Origin: Aliirhizobium wenxiniae | Lineage (GTDB): Bacteria > Pseudomonadota > Alphaproteobacteria > Rhizobiales > Rhizobiaceae | Reading direction: 5' to 3' | Assembly (NCBI RefSeq): GCF_014201355.1 | Contig: NZ_JACHEG010000009.1 | Location: 62,001 to 126,000 of the forward strand | DNA: 64,000 bases | Shown here: positions 17,894-28,100 of the stretch, piece after piece | Position numbering within the stretch: position 1 is the stretch's first letter | Layout of the letters: each line of letters begins with the position of its first letter | Position numbers and translations under genes: made by a program | Notes under the pieces: model-generated | The model's input: the letters and a program-made list of their open reading frames with translations, nothing else | Database searches by the model: none | What the model was told of the DNA's origin: nothing

Positions 17894-18871
17894 ATGAATG
17901 TGATGCGCACCGCCATGCTTCTGGCCTTCATGACTGCCCTATTCATGGGGGTCGGATTTCTGATCGGCGGCAAGGGCGGCATGATGATTGCACTGGTGAT
18001 CGCAGCCGGCATGAACCTGTTTTCTTATTGGAACTCTGACAAGATGGTTCTGTCCGCCTATCACGCCCAGGAGGTGGATGAACGGACGGCGCCGGAATTT
18101 TACCGGATGATCCGAGACCTTTCGGCCAATGCCGGCCTGCCGATGCCAAAAGTCTATATCTACGACAATCCGCAGCCCAATGCGTTTGCGACAGGCCGTA
18201 ACCCCGAAAATTCTGCAGTCGCGGCTTCCACAGGACTTCTGCAGCGTCTGACGCACGAGGAAGTCGCGGGGGTCATGGCGCATGAACTGGCGCATGTGCA
18301 GAACCGTGACACGCTGATCATGACGATAACCGCAACTTTTGCCGGTGCTATCTCCATGCTCGGCAATTTTGCCTTTTTCTTTAGCGGCAATCGCGAGAAC
18401 AACAGCAACCCGCTGGGCTTTATAGGCGTTCTGGTGGCGATGATCGTCGCGCCCTTCGCCGCCATGCTGGTGCAGATGGCGATCAGCCGTACGCGTGAAT
18501 ATTCGGCCGACCGTCGTGGTGCGGAGATCTGCGGAAACCCGATGTGGTTGGCCTCGGCGCTCGCCAAGATTGCCGGCTCCGCACATTCGATCCCGAACTA
18601 CGAGGCGGAGCGTAATCCGGCGACGGCGCATATGTTCATCATCAATCCGCTTTCCGGCGAGCGCATGGACAACCTGTTCTCGACGCACCCGAATACGGAA
18701 AACCGCATTGCGGCTCTTCAGCAAATGGCGAACGAGTTTCGCGGTGGTGGGTCGACGGGATCGTTTTCGGCTGGTAGACCCCAGCGCACCGCGCGCTCCG
18801 TGCCGAATGCAGGCGCAAACAACCCCTGGGGCCGCGGATCGGATGAACCGCGCAAAGGTCCCTGGTCTTGA
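17894..18871 (+). CDS. htpX: Membrane protease HtpX
   Basis: Inner-membrane M48 zinc metalloprotease for quality control of membrane proteins. 325 residues: two N-terminal membrane helices (from residue about 5 and 27), zinc motif HELAHVQNRD (HExxH), two further helices around 145-200, and the downstream SADRRGAEI that supplies the third zinc ligand region. The ATG at 17894 is chosen because GGAGAG lies 6 nt upstream; an ATG at 17888 touches the ribosome site. Its stop overlaps the TTG start of rsmB. Confidence 0.93.
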   Translation: MNVMRTAMLLAFMTALFMGVGFLIGGKGGMMIALVIAAGMNLFSYWNSDKMVLSAYHAQEVDERTAPEFYRMIRDLSANAGLPMPKVYIYDNPQPNAFATGRNPENSAVAASTGLLQRLTHEEVAGVMAHELAHVQNRDTLIMTITATFAGAISMLGNFAFFFSGNRENNSNPLGFIGVLVAMIVAPFAAMLVQMAISRTREYSADRRGAEICGNPMWLASALAKIAGSAHSIPNYEAERNPATAHMFIINPLSGERMDNLFSTHPNTENRIAALQQMANEFRGGGSTGSFSAGRPQRTARSVPNAGANNPWGRGSDEPRKGPWS

Positions 18872-20259
18872 ACGAGCCAAAAAACAAGAAACCACATAAA
18901 CACTCGCCCAAGAAGCCGGCAGCCGATCGCGCAGGTAGTGAGCCGAGAAAACCCGGATTCGAAGTGAGGGCAACGGCCGCGAAGCTGCTGGCTGCTGCCG
19001 TCGACCGCAAGACGTCGCTCGACGGCATGCTGGATCTGACCCATGGCAATCCTGCCTACAAGGCGCTGAACGATGCCGACCGGGCGTTGACGCGCGCCAT
19101 CCTGACCACCGCGCTTCGCCATTTGCCGCGGCTTGAGGCAGCTATTGCCTCTATGATCGAAACACCGCTGCCGGAAGGCGCGCGTGCACTCCAGCATGTT
19201 CTGGTCGTTGCCGCCGCGCAGATCCTGCATCTGGACGTGCCGTCCCATGCCGCGGTCGATCTTGCCGTCGAGCAGGCCAATCGCGACCCGCGCAATCGCC
19301 GTTTCGCGAAGCTGGTCAATGCAGTTCTGCGCCGGCTGGTGCGGGAAAAGGATGAGGTTCTGGCTGCCACCGCCTCCATTTCGCCGGTGCCGGACTGGTT
19401 CCGTGCGCGGCTTGTGAGCGCCTATGGCGAAGCTGAGGCAACCCGGATTGCAGAGGCGCAGCTTACTCCGCCGGCCATCGATCTGACGGTCAAGGATAAT
19501 CCGCAGGCATGGGCGGAAAAGCTCGGGGCAAAGGTCTTGCCGACAGGCAGCATCCGTCTTGGAGAATTCGAGGGATCGGTCACTGCGCTCGAAGGTTTCG
19601 ACCGCGGCGATTGGTGGGTTCAGGATGTTGCAGCCAGCATTCCGGCAAAACTGTTCGGGGATCTGAAGGGCAAGCGCGTGGCGGATCTCTGCGCGGCACC
19701 CGGTGGCAAGACTGCTCAGCTGATTGCAGCCGGTGCCGCGGTGACGGCCGTCGAGCAGTCATCCAACCGCCTTGCGCGGCTGAAGGAGAACCTTGCACGG
19801 CTCGGCATGAGTGCCGAGTTGGTGGGCGGGGACCTCTTCAAATATTCACCCGATGAAAAGCTCGACGGCATTCTTCTCGATGCGCCCTGCTCGTCTACCG
19901 GAACGACACGCCGGCATCCGGATGTGCTCTGGACCAAGGGCATGCAGGATATAGAAAAGCTGGCGGCGCTTCAGGAAAAGATGCTGCGCCATGCGGTGAC
20001 GCTGGTGAAAAGCGGCGGCGTGATCGTCTTTTCGAACTGCTCGCTGGACCCGATGGAAGGCGAAGAGCTGATCGAACGGGTTCTTTCCGATACTCCATCG
20101 GTGAAACGGTTACCGGTCGATCCGGCAAACTGGCCCGGGCTTGAAAACGCAATCACGGCTCAGGGCGATTTCAGGACGACGCCGGCGATGATCCCGCCTT
20201 CGGATGGCTTTGCCGGCGGCATGGATGGTTTCTTTGCCAGCGTGCTGCGCGTCGAGTAA
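18868..20259 (+). CDS. rsmB: RsmB/NOP-family RNA cytosine-C5 methyltransferase
   Basis: SAM-dependent methyltransferase for 16S rRNA (m5C967 in E. coli RsmB). 463 residues: lysine-rich N-terminus, NusB-like domain (residues ~30-165), then the catalytic domain with CAAPGGKTAQL, DAPCSSTGTTRRHPDV (PC motif) and SNCSLDPMEGEE (the catalytic cysteine block, where many members have CS). Start is TTG at 18868 overlapping the htpX stop. htpX-rsmB adjacency is common in rhizobia. Confidence 0.88.
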   Translation: MNEPKNKKPHKHSPKKPAADRAGSEPRKPGFEVRATAAKLLAAAVDRKTSLDGMLDLTHGNPAYKALNDADRALTRAILTTALRHLPRLEAAIASMIETPLPEGARALQHVLVVAAAQILHLDVPSHAAVDLAVEQANRDPRNRRFAKLVNAVLRRLVREKDEVLAATASISPVPDWFRARLVSAYGEAEATRIAEAQLTPPAIDLTVKDNPQAWAEKLGAKVLPTGSIRLGEFEGSVTALEGFDRGDWWVQDVAASIPAKLFGDLKGKRVADLCAAPGGKTAQLIAAGAAVTAVEQSSNRLARLKENLARLGMSAELVGGDLFKYSPDEKLDGILLDAPCSSTGTTRRHPDVLWTKGMQDIEKLAALQEKMLRHAVTLVKSGGVIVFSNCSLDPMEGEELIERVLSDTPSVKRLPVDPANWPGLENAITAQGDFRTTPAMIPPSDGFAGGMDGFFASVLRVE

Positions 20260-20350
20260 GGTTTTATTCACGATACCGACAGCATAGTTCTCATCCATCT
20301 AAAATTGATTCAGCTGATCTAGCGACAACCATTCCGGCGGAGAAACCAGA

Positions 20351-22033
20351 GTGACCATGCGGCTCGCCGATCGCCGAAGGCTTCTGGCTTCCGGTATGAA
20401 GGAAATGCGACGGCGTTTGCGCCTCCGCATCGCGCCTTATCGCGTCGCCTTGTCTGCTCCGCTGACATCCGTTCCTGAACGCCTGATCGTTGCCCCGACC
20501 GACCTGCGCCCGGTGGATCCCTTCATCGCGCATGAAATTCTCGAAGGGCGCTTTCCGCTCGCGGGACGGGTGCTTGAGACGCTAGGAGATTCACCGTTCG
20601 AGCTGGAATTGCCTTCGCGGGCTTTTGCCGAGCGTCTGCACGGTTTCGGCTGGCTTCGACATATCAGGGCAGACCGGACGGAAGCGGGTTGCGCTCACGC
20701 CCGGCATATCGTGTCGGACTGGATCAACATTCATGGCCGCAGGCGCCGGGGTATCGGCTGGGAACCGAATGTCGTGGCGACCCGCGTGATTGCCTGGCTG
20801 TCCCATTCGACGATCATTCTGCATGCAGCCGAAGCGGGTTTCTACCGACGGTTCATGAAGAACCTCGCCTATCAGATCAGCTATCTGAGAAAGATTGCCG
20901 GCAGTTGTCCGGATGCCGAGAGCCGGCTCAGGGTCAGAACCGCGCTCGCGATGGCGTCACTCTCCCTGCCGACGCGCGTAAGCGGTATCAAGCGGGAATC
21001 GCTGCTGCTCGATCGTGAGCTCGATCGCCAGATCCTCGCCGATGGCGGGCATGTTTCGCGTAATCCGCGCGCCATCCTCGATATCCTTATCGACCTCCTG
21101 CCGCTCCGGCAGACCTATATAAATCTCGGCCACGATGTGCCCCAGAAGCTCATTCCGGCGATCGACCGCATGTATCCGGCCTTGCGTTTCTTCCGCCACC
21201 AGGATGGCGATCTCGCGCTGTTCAACGGTGCCGGCTCGACTTCGGCCAGCGAGTTGATGTCGGTTCTGCGTTACGACGAATCCGCCGGAAAGCCGTTCAA
21301 GGCCTTGCCGCAGATGAACTATCATCGGCTCAGCGCGGACAATACGATCATCATCGCCGACACTGGATGCCCGAGTTCGATCGCGGCATCGCGGGGCGCT
21401 CATGCTGGTTGCCTCTCGTTCGAAATGTCGTCGGGCCGCAATCGCTTCATCGTCAATTCCGGTTCGCCGAAATTCGCCAACCGCTTTTACAAGCATCTTG
21501 CCCGTTCCACTGCGGCCCACTCGACCGTCATCATCGAGGAGACATCGTCCAGCCGGGTGATCAGCTCGTCCTTCGCCGGCTCCATCCTGATACCGGGTGT
21601 TTCAAAGATCGATTTCGAGCGTTGGGACGACAAGCACGGCAATGACTGGCTGCGCGCCCGGCACGACGGTTACGTCGAAAGTTTCGGTTATACCCACGAG
21701 CGCGAGATCGCGCTCAGCGCAGCGGGCGACAAGATCAAGGGATGCGACCGGCTTATTCCCGAAGAAGGGAGGGGCAAGGACAGCCTGACGGCGATCGTGC
21801 GTTTTCATATCCATCCGGCGATCAATCTGTTCCGCAGGGATGGCGAGAGCATCGTTCTGGGCGCCCCCGATGGAGAAACCTGGATTTTTGCAGCACCGGG
21901 CCTCGACGTGCTGATCGACGAGGACGTCTTCTTTGCCGACGTTTCCGGGATCCGGCCAAGCCAGCAATTGGCGATCGAAGTGCCGGTTCTGGGGCTTCGG
22001 GAAATCCGCTGGATGCTGCGACGGAGCGAATAG
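20351..22033 (+). CDS. Heparinase II/III family protein
   Basis: 560 residues: an N-terminal alpha/alpha toroid (GWEPNVVATRVIAWLSHSTIIL, ISYLRKIAG) and a C-terminal beta-sandwich of the heparinase II/III type (NRFIVNSGSPKF, AHSTVIIEETSSSRV, HDGYVESFGYTHER). No clear signal peptide. GTG at 20351 has GGAGA about 7 nt upstream; ATG at 20357 is the alternative. Its position between rsmB and purH recurs in rhizobia. The polysaccharide substrate is unknown; lyase activity is a family inference. Confidence 0.8.
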   Translation: MTMRLADRRRLLASGMKEMRRRLRLRIAPYRVALSAPLTSVPERLIVAPTDLRPVDPFIAHEILEGRFPLAGRVLETLGDSPFELELPSRAFAERLHGFGWLRHIRADRTEAGCAHARHIVSDWINIHGRRRRGIGWEPNVVATRVIAWLSHSTIILHAAEAGFYRRFMKNLAYQISYLRKIAGSCPDAESRLRVRTALAMASLSLPTRVSGIKRESLLLDRELDRQILADGGHVSRNPRAILDILIDLLPLRQTYINLGHDVPQKLIPAIDRMYPALRFFRHQDGDLALFNGAGSTSASELMSVLRYDESAGKPFKALPQMNYHRLSADNTIIIADTGCPSSIAASRGAHAGCLSFEMSSGRNRFIVNSGSPKFANRFYKHLARSTAAHSTVIIEETSSSRVISSSFAGSILIPGVSKIDFERWDDKHGNDWLRARHDGYVESFGYTHEREIALSAAGDKIKGCDRLIPEEGRGKDSLTAIVRFHIHPAINLFRRDGESIVLGAPDGETWIFAAPGLDVLIDEDVFFADVSGIRPSQQLAIEVPVLGLREIRWMLRRSE

Positions 22034-22116
22034 GCGTTTCTTCTTTGCGCCAGCTGTGCTAACCGCGGCCCATCCCCTTCCCGCCCCTCTGTGGCAAGCT
22101 CTTTCAGGAGAGACCG

Positions 22117-23733
22117 ATGGCCGTTGCTTCCAAAAAAATCCCCGCTCCCGACCGCGTGAAAATCCGCACCGCTCTGCTTTCCGTGTCGGACAAGGCCGGT
22201 ATCATCGAACTGGCAAAGGCACTCACCGAACAGGGCGTCAGGCTGCTGTCGACCGGCGGCACGCACAAGGCTATCGCTGCGGCCGGTCTCGCCGTCACCG
22301 ATGTTTCCGAGGTGACCGGTTTTCCGGAAATCATGGATGGCCGCGTGAAGACGCTGCATCCGAACGTTCATGGTGGCCTGCTGTCTATCCGTGACGACGA
22401 GGAGCATGTCGCGGCGATGAAGCAGCATGGCATCGAGGGCATCGACCTTGCCGTCATCAACCTCTATCCGTTCGAGGAAGTGCGCGCCGCAGGCGGCGAC
22501 TATCCGACTACGGTCGAAAATATCGATATCGGTGGCCCGGCGATGATCCGTGCTTCTGCCAAGAACCACGCCTATGTAACGATCGTTACCGATCCGGCCG
22601 ACTATGCGCCGCTGATCGAGGCGCTCAAGGCCAATGGCGGCGAGACGGAATACGCCTTCCGCCAGAAGCTGGCCGCCAAGGCCTATGCCCGCACCGCGGC
22701 TTATGACACTGCGATTTCCAACTGGTTTGCCGAAGCGCTCGAAATCGAGACGCCGGCTTACCGGACGATCGGCGGTGTGTTGAAGGAAGCCATGCGTTAC
22801 GGCGAAAACCCGCATCAGAGCGCCGGTTTCTACGTGACCGGCGAGAACCGTCCCGGCGTTGCGACCGCAACGCTGCTGCAGGGCAAGCAGCTTTCCTATA
22901 ACAACATTAACGATACGGACGGCGCCTTCGAGCTGATCGGCGAGTTTGCGGCCGATCAGGGCCCGGCCTGCGCGATCATCAAGCATGCCAATCCGTGCGG
23001 TGTTGCCACCGGCTCGACCCTCAAGGACGCTTATCTGCGGGCGCTTGCCTGCGACAGCACCTCTGCCTTCGGTGGCATCATTGCGCTCAACCAGCTTCTC
23101 GATGGCGAGACGGCGGAAGAGATCGTCAAGCTGTTCACCGAAGTCATCATCGCACCGGAAGTCTCGGAAGAGGCGAAGGCGATCATTGCCAAGAAGCCGA
23201 ATCTTCGCCTGCTGGTTACCGGCGGCCTGCCTGACCCGCGTTCGCGCGGCATTACCGCAAAGACGGTTGCCGGCGGCCTCCTGGTGCAGAGCCGTGATAG
23301 CGGCGTGATCGAGGACGTCGAGTTGAAGGTCGTGACCAAGCGTGCCCCGACTTCAACCGAGATGGAAGACCTGAAGTTCGCCTACAAGGTTGCCAAGCAC
23401 GTCAAGTCGAACGCCATCGTCTATGCCAAGCAGGGCCAGACGGCGGGTATCGGCGCCGGGCAGATGAGCCGTATCGACTCCGCGCGTATCGCCGGCCTGA
23501 AGGCTGAGGATGCTGCCAGGGCCATGGGTTGGGCAGAGCCGATGACCAAGGGTTCGGCTGTCGCTTCGGAAGCCTTCTTCCCGTTTGCCGACGGCCTGCT
23601 TTCGGCGATTTCGGCGGGTGCCACCGCCGTCATCCAGCCGGGCGGTTCGATGCGCGATGCCGAAGTGATTGCCGCTGCCGACGAGCATAACGTCGCCATG
23701 GTCTTCACCGGCATGCGTCACTTCCGGCACTAA
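22117..23733 (+). CDS. purH: Bifunctional AICAR transformylase / IMP cyclohydrolase
   Basis: Last two steps of de novo purine synthesis: formylation of AICAR and ring closure to IMP. 538 residues. N-terminal IMP cyclohydrolase domain (ALLSVSDKAGIIELAKAL, TGGTHKAI, GFPEIMDGRVKTLHP), C-terminal AICARFT domain (YGENPHQSAGFY, AIIKHANPCGVA, GAGQMSRIDSARIAG). AGGAGAG precedes the ATG. I see no purine riboswitch in the 83-nt gap upstream. Confidence 0.97.
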   Translation: MAVASKKIPAPDRVKIRTALLSVSDKAGIIELAKALTEQGVRLLSTGGTHKAIAAAGLAVTDVSEVTGFPEIMDGRVKTLHPNVHGGLLSIRDDEEHVAAMKQHGIEGIDLAVINLYPFEEVRAAGGDYPTTVENIDIGGPAMIRASAKNHAYVTIVTDPADYAPLIEALKANGGETEYAFRQKLAAKAYARTAAYDTAISNWFAEALEIETPAYRTIGGVLKEAMRYGENPHQSAGFYVTGENRPGVATATLLQGKQLSYNNINDTDGAFELIGEFAADQGPACAIIKHANPCGVATGSTLKDAYLRALACDSTSAFGGIIALNQLLDGETAEEIVKLFTEVIIAPEVSEEAKAIIAKKPNLRLLVTGGLPDPRSRGITAKTVAGGLLVQSRDSGVIEDVELKVVTKRAPTSTEMEDLKFAYKVAKHVKSNAIVYAKQGQTAGIGAGQMSRIDSARIAGLKAEDAARAMGWAEPMTKGSAVASEAFFPFADGLLSAISAGATAVIQPGGSMRDAEVIAAADEHNVAMVFTGMRHFRH

Positions 23734-23741
23734 GCCAGCAA

Positions 23742-25142
23742 CTACTTAGCCGGTTGCTCTCCGGCTTTGCCGGCCGGGTATGGCGTTGCTATGAGCAGCG
23801 CTAAGCCGGCCACCAGGAAGATCAGAAGCGTTGCCATGCCGAGATGGGCGGAGCCCGTGGCATAGGTGACGAGAGAAAAGGACAGGGTGGCGAGAAAGCT
23901 CGTCGCCCGTCCCGACAGCGCATAGATGCCGAAATAGCGCCCGGCTTCACCGGGTTCGATCGATCGCGCCAGATAGGAGCGCGACGACGCCTGTACCGGG
24001 CCGAAGGCAACGCCGATCAAAAGCCCGAACAGGACATAGGCTTTTTCCGCCGCGGTGCCGAACCATCCCTGACTGTCTTCCATCGACAACGGCATCATCC
24101 CGAACAGCACACTGCCCGGATTGGTGGAGATGATGCCGAGCGTTGCCGTGAGCAACAGGAAGAGGCTGATCAGCACAACGGTTTTGGAGCCGAGCACCCT
24201 GTCCAGCGCACCTGCCGCAATGCAGCCGAAGATGGCGACGATATTGAGGATGATGCCGTAGAGGCCGATCTCGATCGTTGCCCAGCCGAACATGCCGGCG
24301 GCGAAGACACCGCCGAGGATGAGGAGGCCGTTGACGCCATCCTGATAGAGCATGCGGGCTACCAGGAAACGCGTGATGCCCTGACGCCGTCGCAGTTCGC
24401 CGAGCGTGCCGCGCAGCTCCATCAGGCCGGAGCGGACGGCGGCGGCCAAAGGCAGGACTTTCCTGGCGTCCGGCGTGAAAATGAACATCGGCAGGATGAA
24501 AATCAGATACCAGATTGCGGCGATCGGGCCGGTGATGCGGGCATCTTCGCCCAGTGCCGGATCAAGGCCGAAAAGCGGGGGAATGCCGATCAGCGTCAGG
24601 CCTGTTTCGGGATTTGCCGCAAGCAGGGTTACGACGGCGACCAGCACGATCATGCCGCCGAGATAACCAAGACCCCATGCGATGTTCGAGATTTTGCCGA
24701 CCTCATCGCGGGAGACGAGGCGCGGCATCATGGAATCGTTGAAGACGATGGAAAATTCCGCCGCGATCGAGGCCAGGATCATGAAGGTGATCGGCAGGAT
24801 CAGTGGGGAACCGGGTGCTGCAAACCATAACATCAGCAGGCTGGCGATCTTCACGACGGCGAAACTTGCGATCCAGGGTTTACGGGCACCGGACTGATCG
24901 GCGATCGAGCCGAGGACAGGTGACAGGATGGCGATGACGATCGAAGAGACCGTCGCCATGTTGCTCCATGCCGCCTGGGCCGAGATCGGGTCGTCGGTCA
25001 GCCTTGCGACGAAATAGGGGCCGAAGACGAAGGTCGTGACAACGGTGAAGAAGGGTTGGGCCGCCCAGTCGAACAGCATCCAGCCCCAGATACCGCGCCG
25101 GCTCGTTTTCGCCGGCGCTTCATCGATGTCGTGACCTCCCAT
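23742..25142 (-). CDS. Atg22-like (UMF1-type) MFS transporter
   Basis: 466 residues with about 12 membrane helices. The opening GWMLFDWAAQPFFTVVTTFVFGPYFV and the loop SIADQSGARKPWI are characteristic of the UMF1/Atg22-like MFS group, whose vacuolar fungal member exports amino acids; bacterial substrates are undefined. AAGGG lies about 7 nt before the ATG at 25142. Convergent with purH, 8 nt apart; 20 nt after the end of gdh on the same strand. Confidence 0.82.
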   Translation of the reverse strand: MGGHDIDEAPAKTSRRGIWGWMLFDWAAQPFFTVVTTFVFGPYFVARLTDDPISAQAAWSNMATVSSIVIAILSPVLGSIADQSGARKPWIASFAVVKIASLLMLWFAAPGSPLILPITFMILASIAAEFSIVFNDSMMPRLVSRDEVGKISNIAWGLGYLGGMIVLVAVVTLLAANPETGLTLIGIPPLFGLDPALGEDARITGPIAAIWYLIFILPMFIFTPDARKVLPLAAAVRSGLMELRGTLGELRRRQGITRFLVARMLYQDGVNGLLILGGVFAAGMFGWATIEIGLYGIILNIVAIFGCIAAGALDRVLGSKTVVLISLFLLLTATLGIISTNPGSVLFGMMPLSMEDSQGWFGTAAEKAYVLFGLLIGVAFGPVQASSRSYLARSIEPGEAGRYFGIYALSGRATSFLATLSFSLVTYATGSAHLGMATLLIFLVAGLALLIATPYPAGKAGEQPAK

Positions 25143-25162
25143 CCGTTAGCCCTTCCTCGGCC

Positions 25163-28100
25163 TTACGTCAGCCGCCCGTGCGCCAGATCCCCGAGCAGGC
25201 CCGCTGCAACGGAAATCTTCGGCAGGGTCAGGTCGCCGCTGTCGCTGAGTGCCATCAGTTCGGCTCCTATACGGTTCACACGCACGCGGTCAGCAGCAAT
25301 CCAGGCCTGCACCGGTTTCTTGTCCGTCCGGTGTTCCGTGAGCGCCGTGATGACGATGTCACGCCGTGCCGAGGCAAGCTGCTGCAGACCGCGAGAAAGC
25401 GCCAGGCTCTCGTAATGGTCCGACGTGACGATCCTCTCTCCTGCAACGATCAGGCGGTTGACGCGGAAGGTCTTGGTGACGCCGAAATAGCTTTCTGCAG
25501 CACGCGCCATGCTTTCACCGGTACGGTCGGCGATCAGCATGATTTCTGGAGCGATGACAAGAGCCGACAGCGTGCGGATCTCCGCGATCAGGCTTGCCGG
25601 AGCGCCCTGGGCCTCGAGTTCGGCTGCAAGCGGTGCGGTCTCGGCAATCACCTCCTCTGTCATGGCGCCATGCAGGCCCTTGATCGCAGCCTTGAGCCTC
25701 GCAACGGCCTCGGTCAGCGGTGCAGCGCTGATCTGCGTCTGAAGGGCGAGATAGGTGCCGATGGTAATGATGCGGTTGATCTGCGCATGCAGATCGTTCT
25801 GAACCGATCCCGGGATGCGGTTGTCCAGGGCGTCGACCTCAGCCCATAGGCGAGGCAGATCGAAGCCGTCACGGATGAGGAAGATCGCCTTGACGACATT
25901 TGCCGCAGTCGCGCCGGTCATGTCGCTCATCATCTGGATGAAGCCGGGACCGCCGCGGTTTACCGCTTCGTTTGCAAGAGCCGTCGCGACGATCTCGCGA
26001 TGCAGGCGATGGTTTGCGATATCGCCGGCATAGGGTTTCTGCATCTTTGCTGGGAAATAGGCCTTGAGGATCGCCGCAAAATACGGATCGTCCGGGATGG
26101 CGCTTTCGAGAAGCGCGTCGAAGAGGACGATCTTCGAATAGGAGAGCAGAACGCCGATTTCCGGGCGGCTCAGGGGCCGGCCGGCAGCGTAACGCTCGGC
26201 GAGCTCCGCATCATCAGGCAGCGTCTCGACCTTGCGGTTGAGCTTGCCCTGCCCTTCCAGCACGGACATCAGACGGGAGAGCTGTTCGCGGTTAGTGACG
26301 CCCCTGCGCTCGATCAGCGATATCGACAGAGGCTGGAGGTAGTTGTTGCGAAGAACCAGTTCCGCCACTTCATCGGTCATCGAGGCTAGAAGCTTGTTGC
26401 GCTTGTCACGAGGCAGACGACCGTCCTGCATGGCTGCGTTGAGCGCGATCTTGATATTGACCTCGACGTCGGAGGAATTGACGCCGGCCGAATTGTCGAT
26501 CGCGTCGGAATTGCAGCGTCCGCCTGAGAGCGAATAAGCAATGCGGCCCTTCTGGGTGACGCCGAGATTGGCGCCCTCACCGATCACCTTGGCGCGTACT
26601 TCGCCCGCCGTGACGCGGATGGGGTCATTGGCGCGATCGCCAACTTCCGCATCCGTCTCGGCTGTAGCCCGGATATAGGTGCCGATGCCGCCGAACCAGA
26701 GAAGGTCGGCTTCGCTCTTAAGGATTGCCGTCATGATCTCGAACGGGGTGGCCGTCGTCTTGTCGAGCCCGATGGCTGCTGCCGCCTGCTTGGTCAGCTT
26801 TACCGATTTTTCCGCGCGGGAAATGATCATCGCGCCTTCGGACAGCGTGCTGCGATCATAATCCTGCCAGCTGGAGCGCGGCAGGGCGAACATGCGGCTG
26901 CGCTCGGCAAAGGACTTGTCCGTATCCGGGTCGGGATCGATGAATATATCGCGGTGATCGAAGGCCGCGATCAGCCGGATTTTTGGCGACAGCAACATGC
27001 CGTTGCCGAAGACGTCGCCGGACATGTCGCCGACGCCGATGACGTTGAAGGGGGTCGTCTGGATGTCGACATCCATTTCACGGAAATGCCGCTTTACCGC
27101 TTCCCAGGCACCGCGAGCGGTAATACCCATCTTCTTGTGGTCGTAACCTGCCGATCCGCCTGAAGCAAAAGCATCGTCGAGCCAGAAGCGGGCTTCCTGT
27201 GCGAGGCCGTTGGCGGTGTCGGAGAAGGTTGCCGTTCCCTTGTCGGCGGCGACGACGAAATAAGGGTCGTCACCATCGATACGGATCGTGTCTTCCGGTC
27301 CGACGATCTCGCCTTCGACGATATTGTCCGTGATCGACAGAAGCGTGCGGATATAGGTCTTGTAGGCTTCCTTGCCGGCATTGAAGATCTCGTCACGTGA
27401 TCCGCCAGCAGGCAGCATTTTTGGGAAGAAACCACCCTTTGCGCCGACAGGCACGATGACGGCGTTCTTCACCTGCTGGGCCTTGACGAGGCCAAGGACT
27501 TCGGTCCGGTAATCCTCGCCGCGATCCGACCAGCGCAGGCCGCCGCGGGCAACCTTGCCGAAGCGCAGGTGTACGCCCTCAACCTCGGTGCCGTAGACGA
27601 ACATCTCGCGGAAGGGACGGGGCTGCGGCAGGCCGTCGAGAAGTTCGGGATCGAACTTGAAGGCCAGCATTTTTTTGGGTGCGCCGTTTTCATCGCGCTG
27701 GAAATAGTTGGTGCGCAGCGTCGAATCGATGGCGTTGACGAAGCGTCGCAGCGTCCGGTCCTCGTCGAGGCTGGGCACCGCCGAAAGGCTTATTTCTATG
27801 GCTCCATGCAGTTGCAGCAGCTTCTTGGTTCTGGCTTTTTCAGCGAGATCCGGTTCGAAACTTGTCTGGAAAAGCTTGAAAATGGTGGCGGCCGCTTCGG
27901 GGTATTTTACCAGCGTGTCGGCGATATAGGCCTGGGAATAGACGATGCCGGTCTGGCGCAGATAGCGGGCATAGGCGCGCAGAACGGTGGTTTCGCGGGC
28001 GGAAAGGCCGGCGAGGAGAACAAGGCGGTTGAAGCCGTCATTGTCGACCGATCCCTCGAATGCCAGAAGAAACGCTTCTTCGAGCAGCGGGCCTTCCTGC

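Noticed and set aside
23844..24830. 328-residue open frame antisense to the Atg22-like transporter
   Set aside because: Gly/Glu/Arg-rich translation of membrane-protein codons read backwards.
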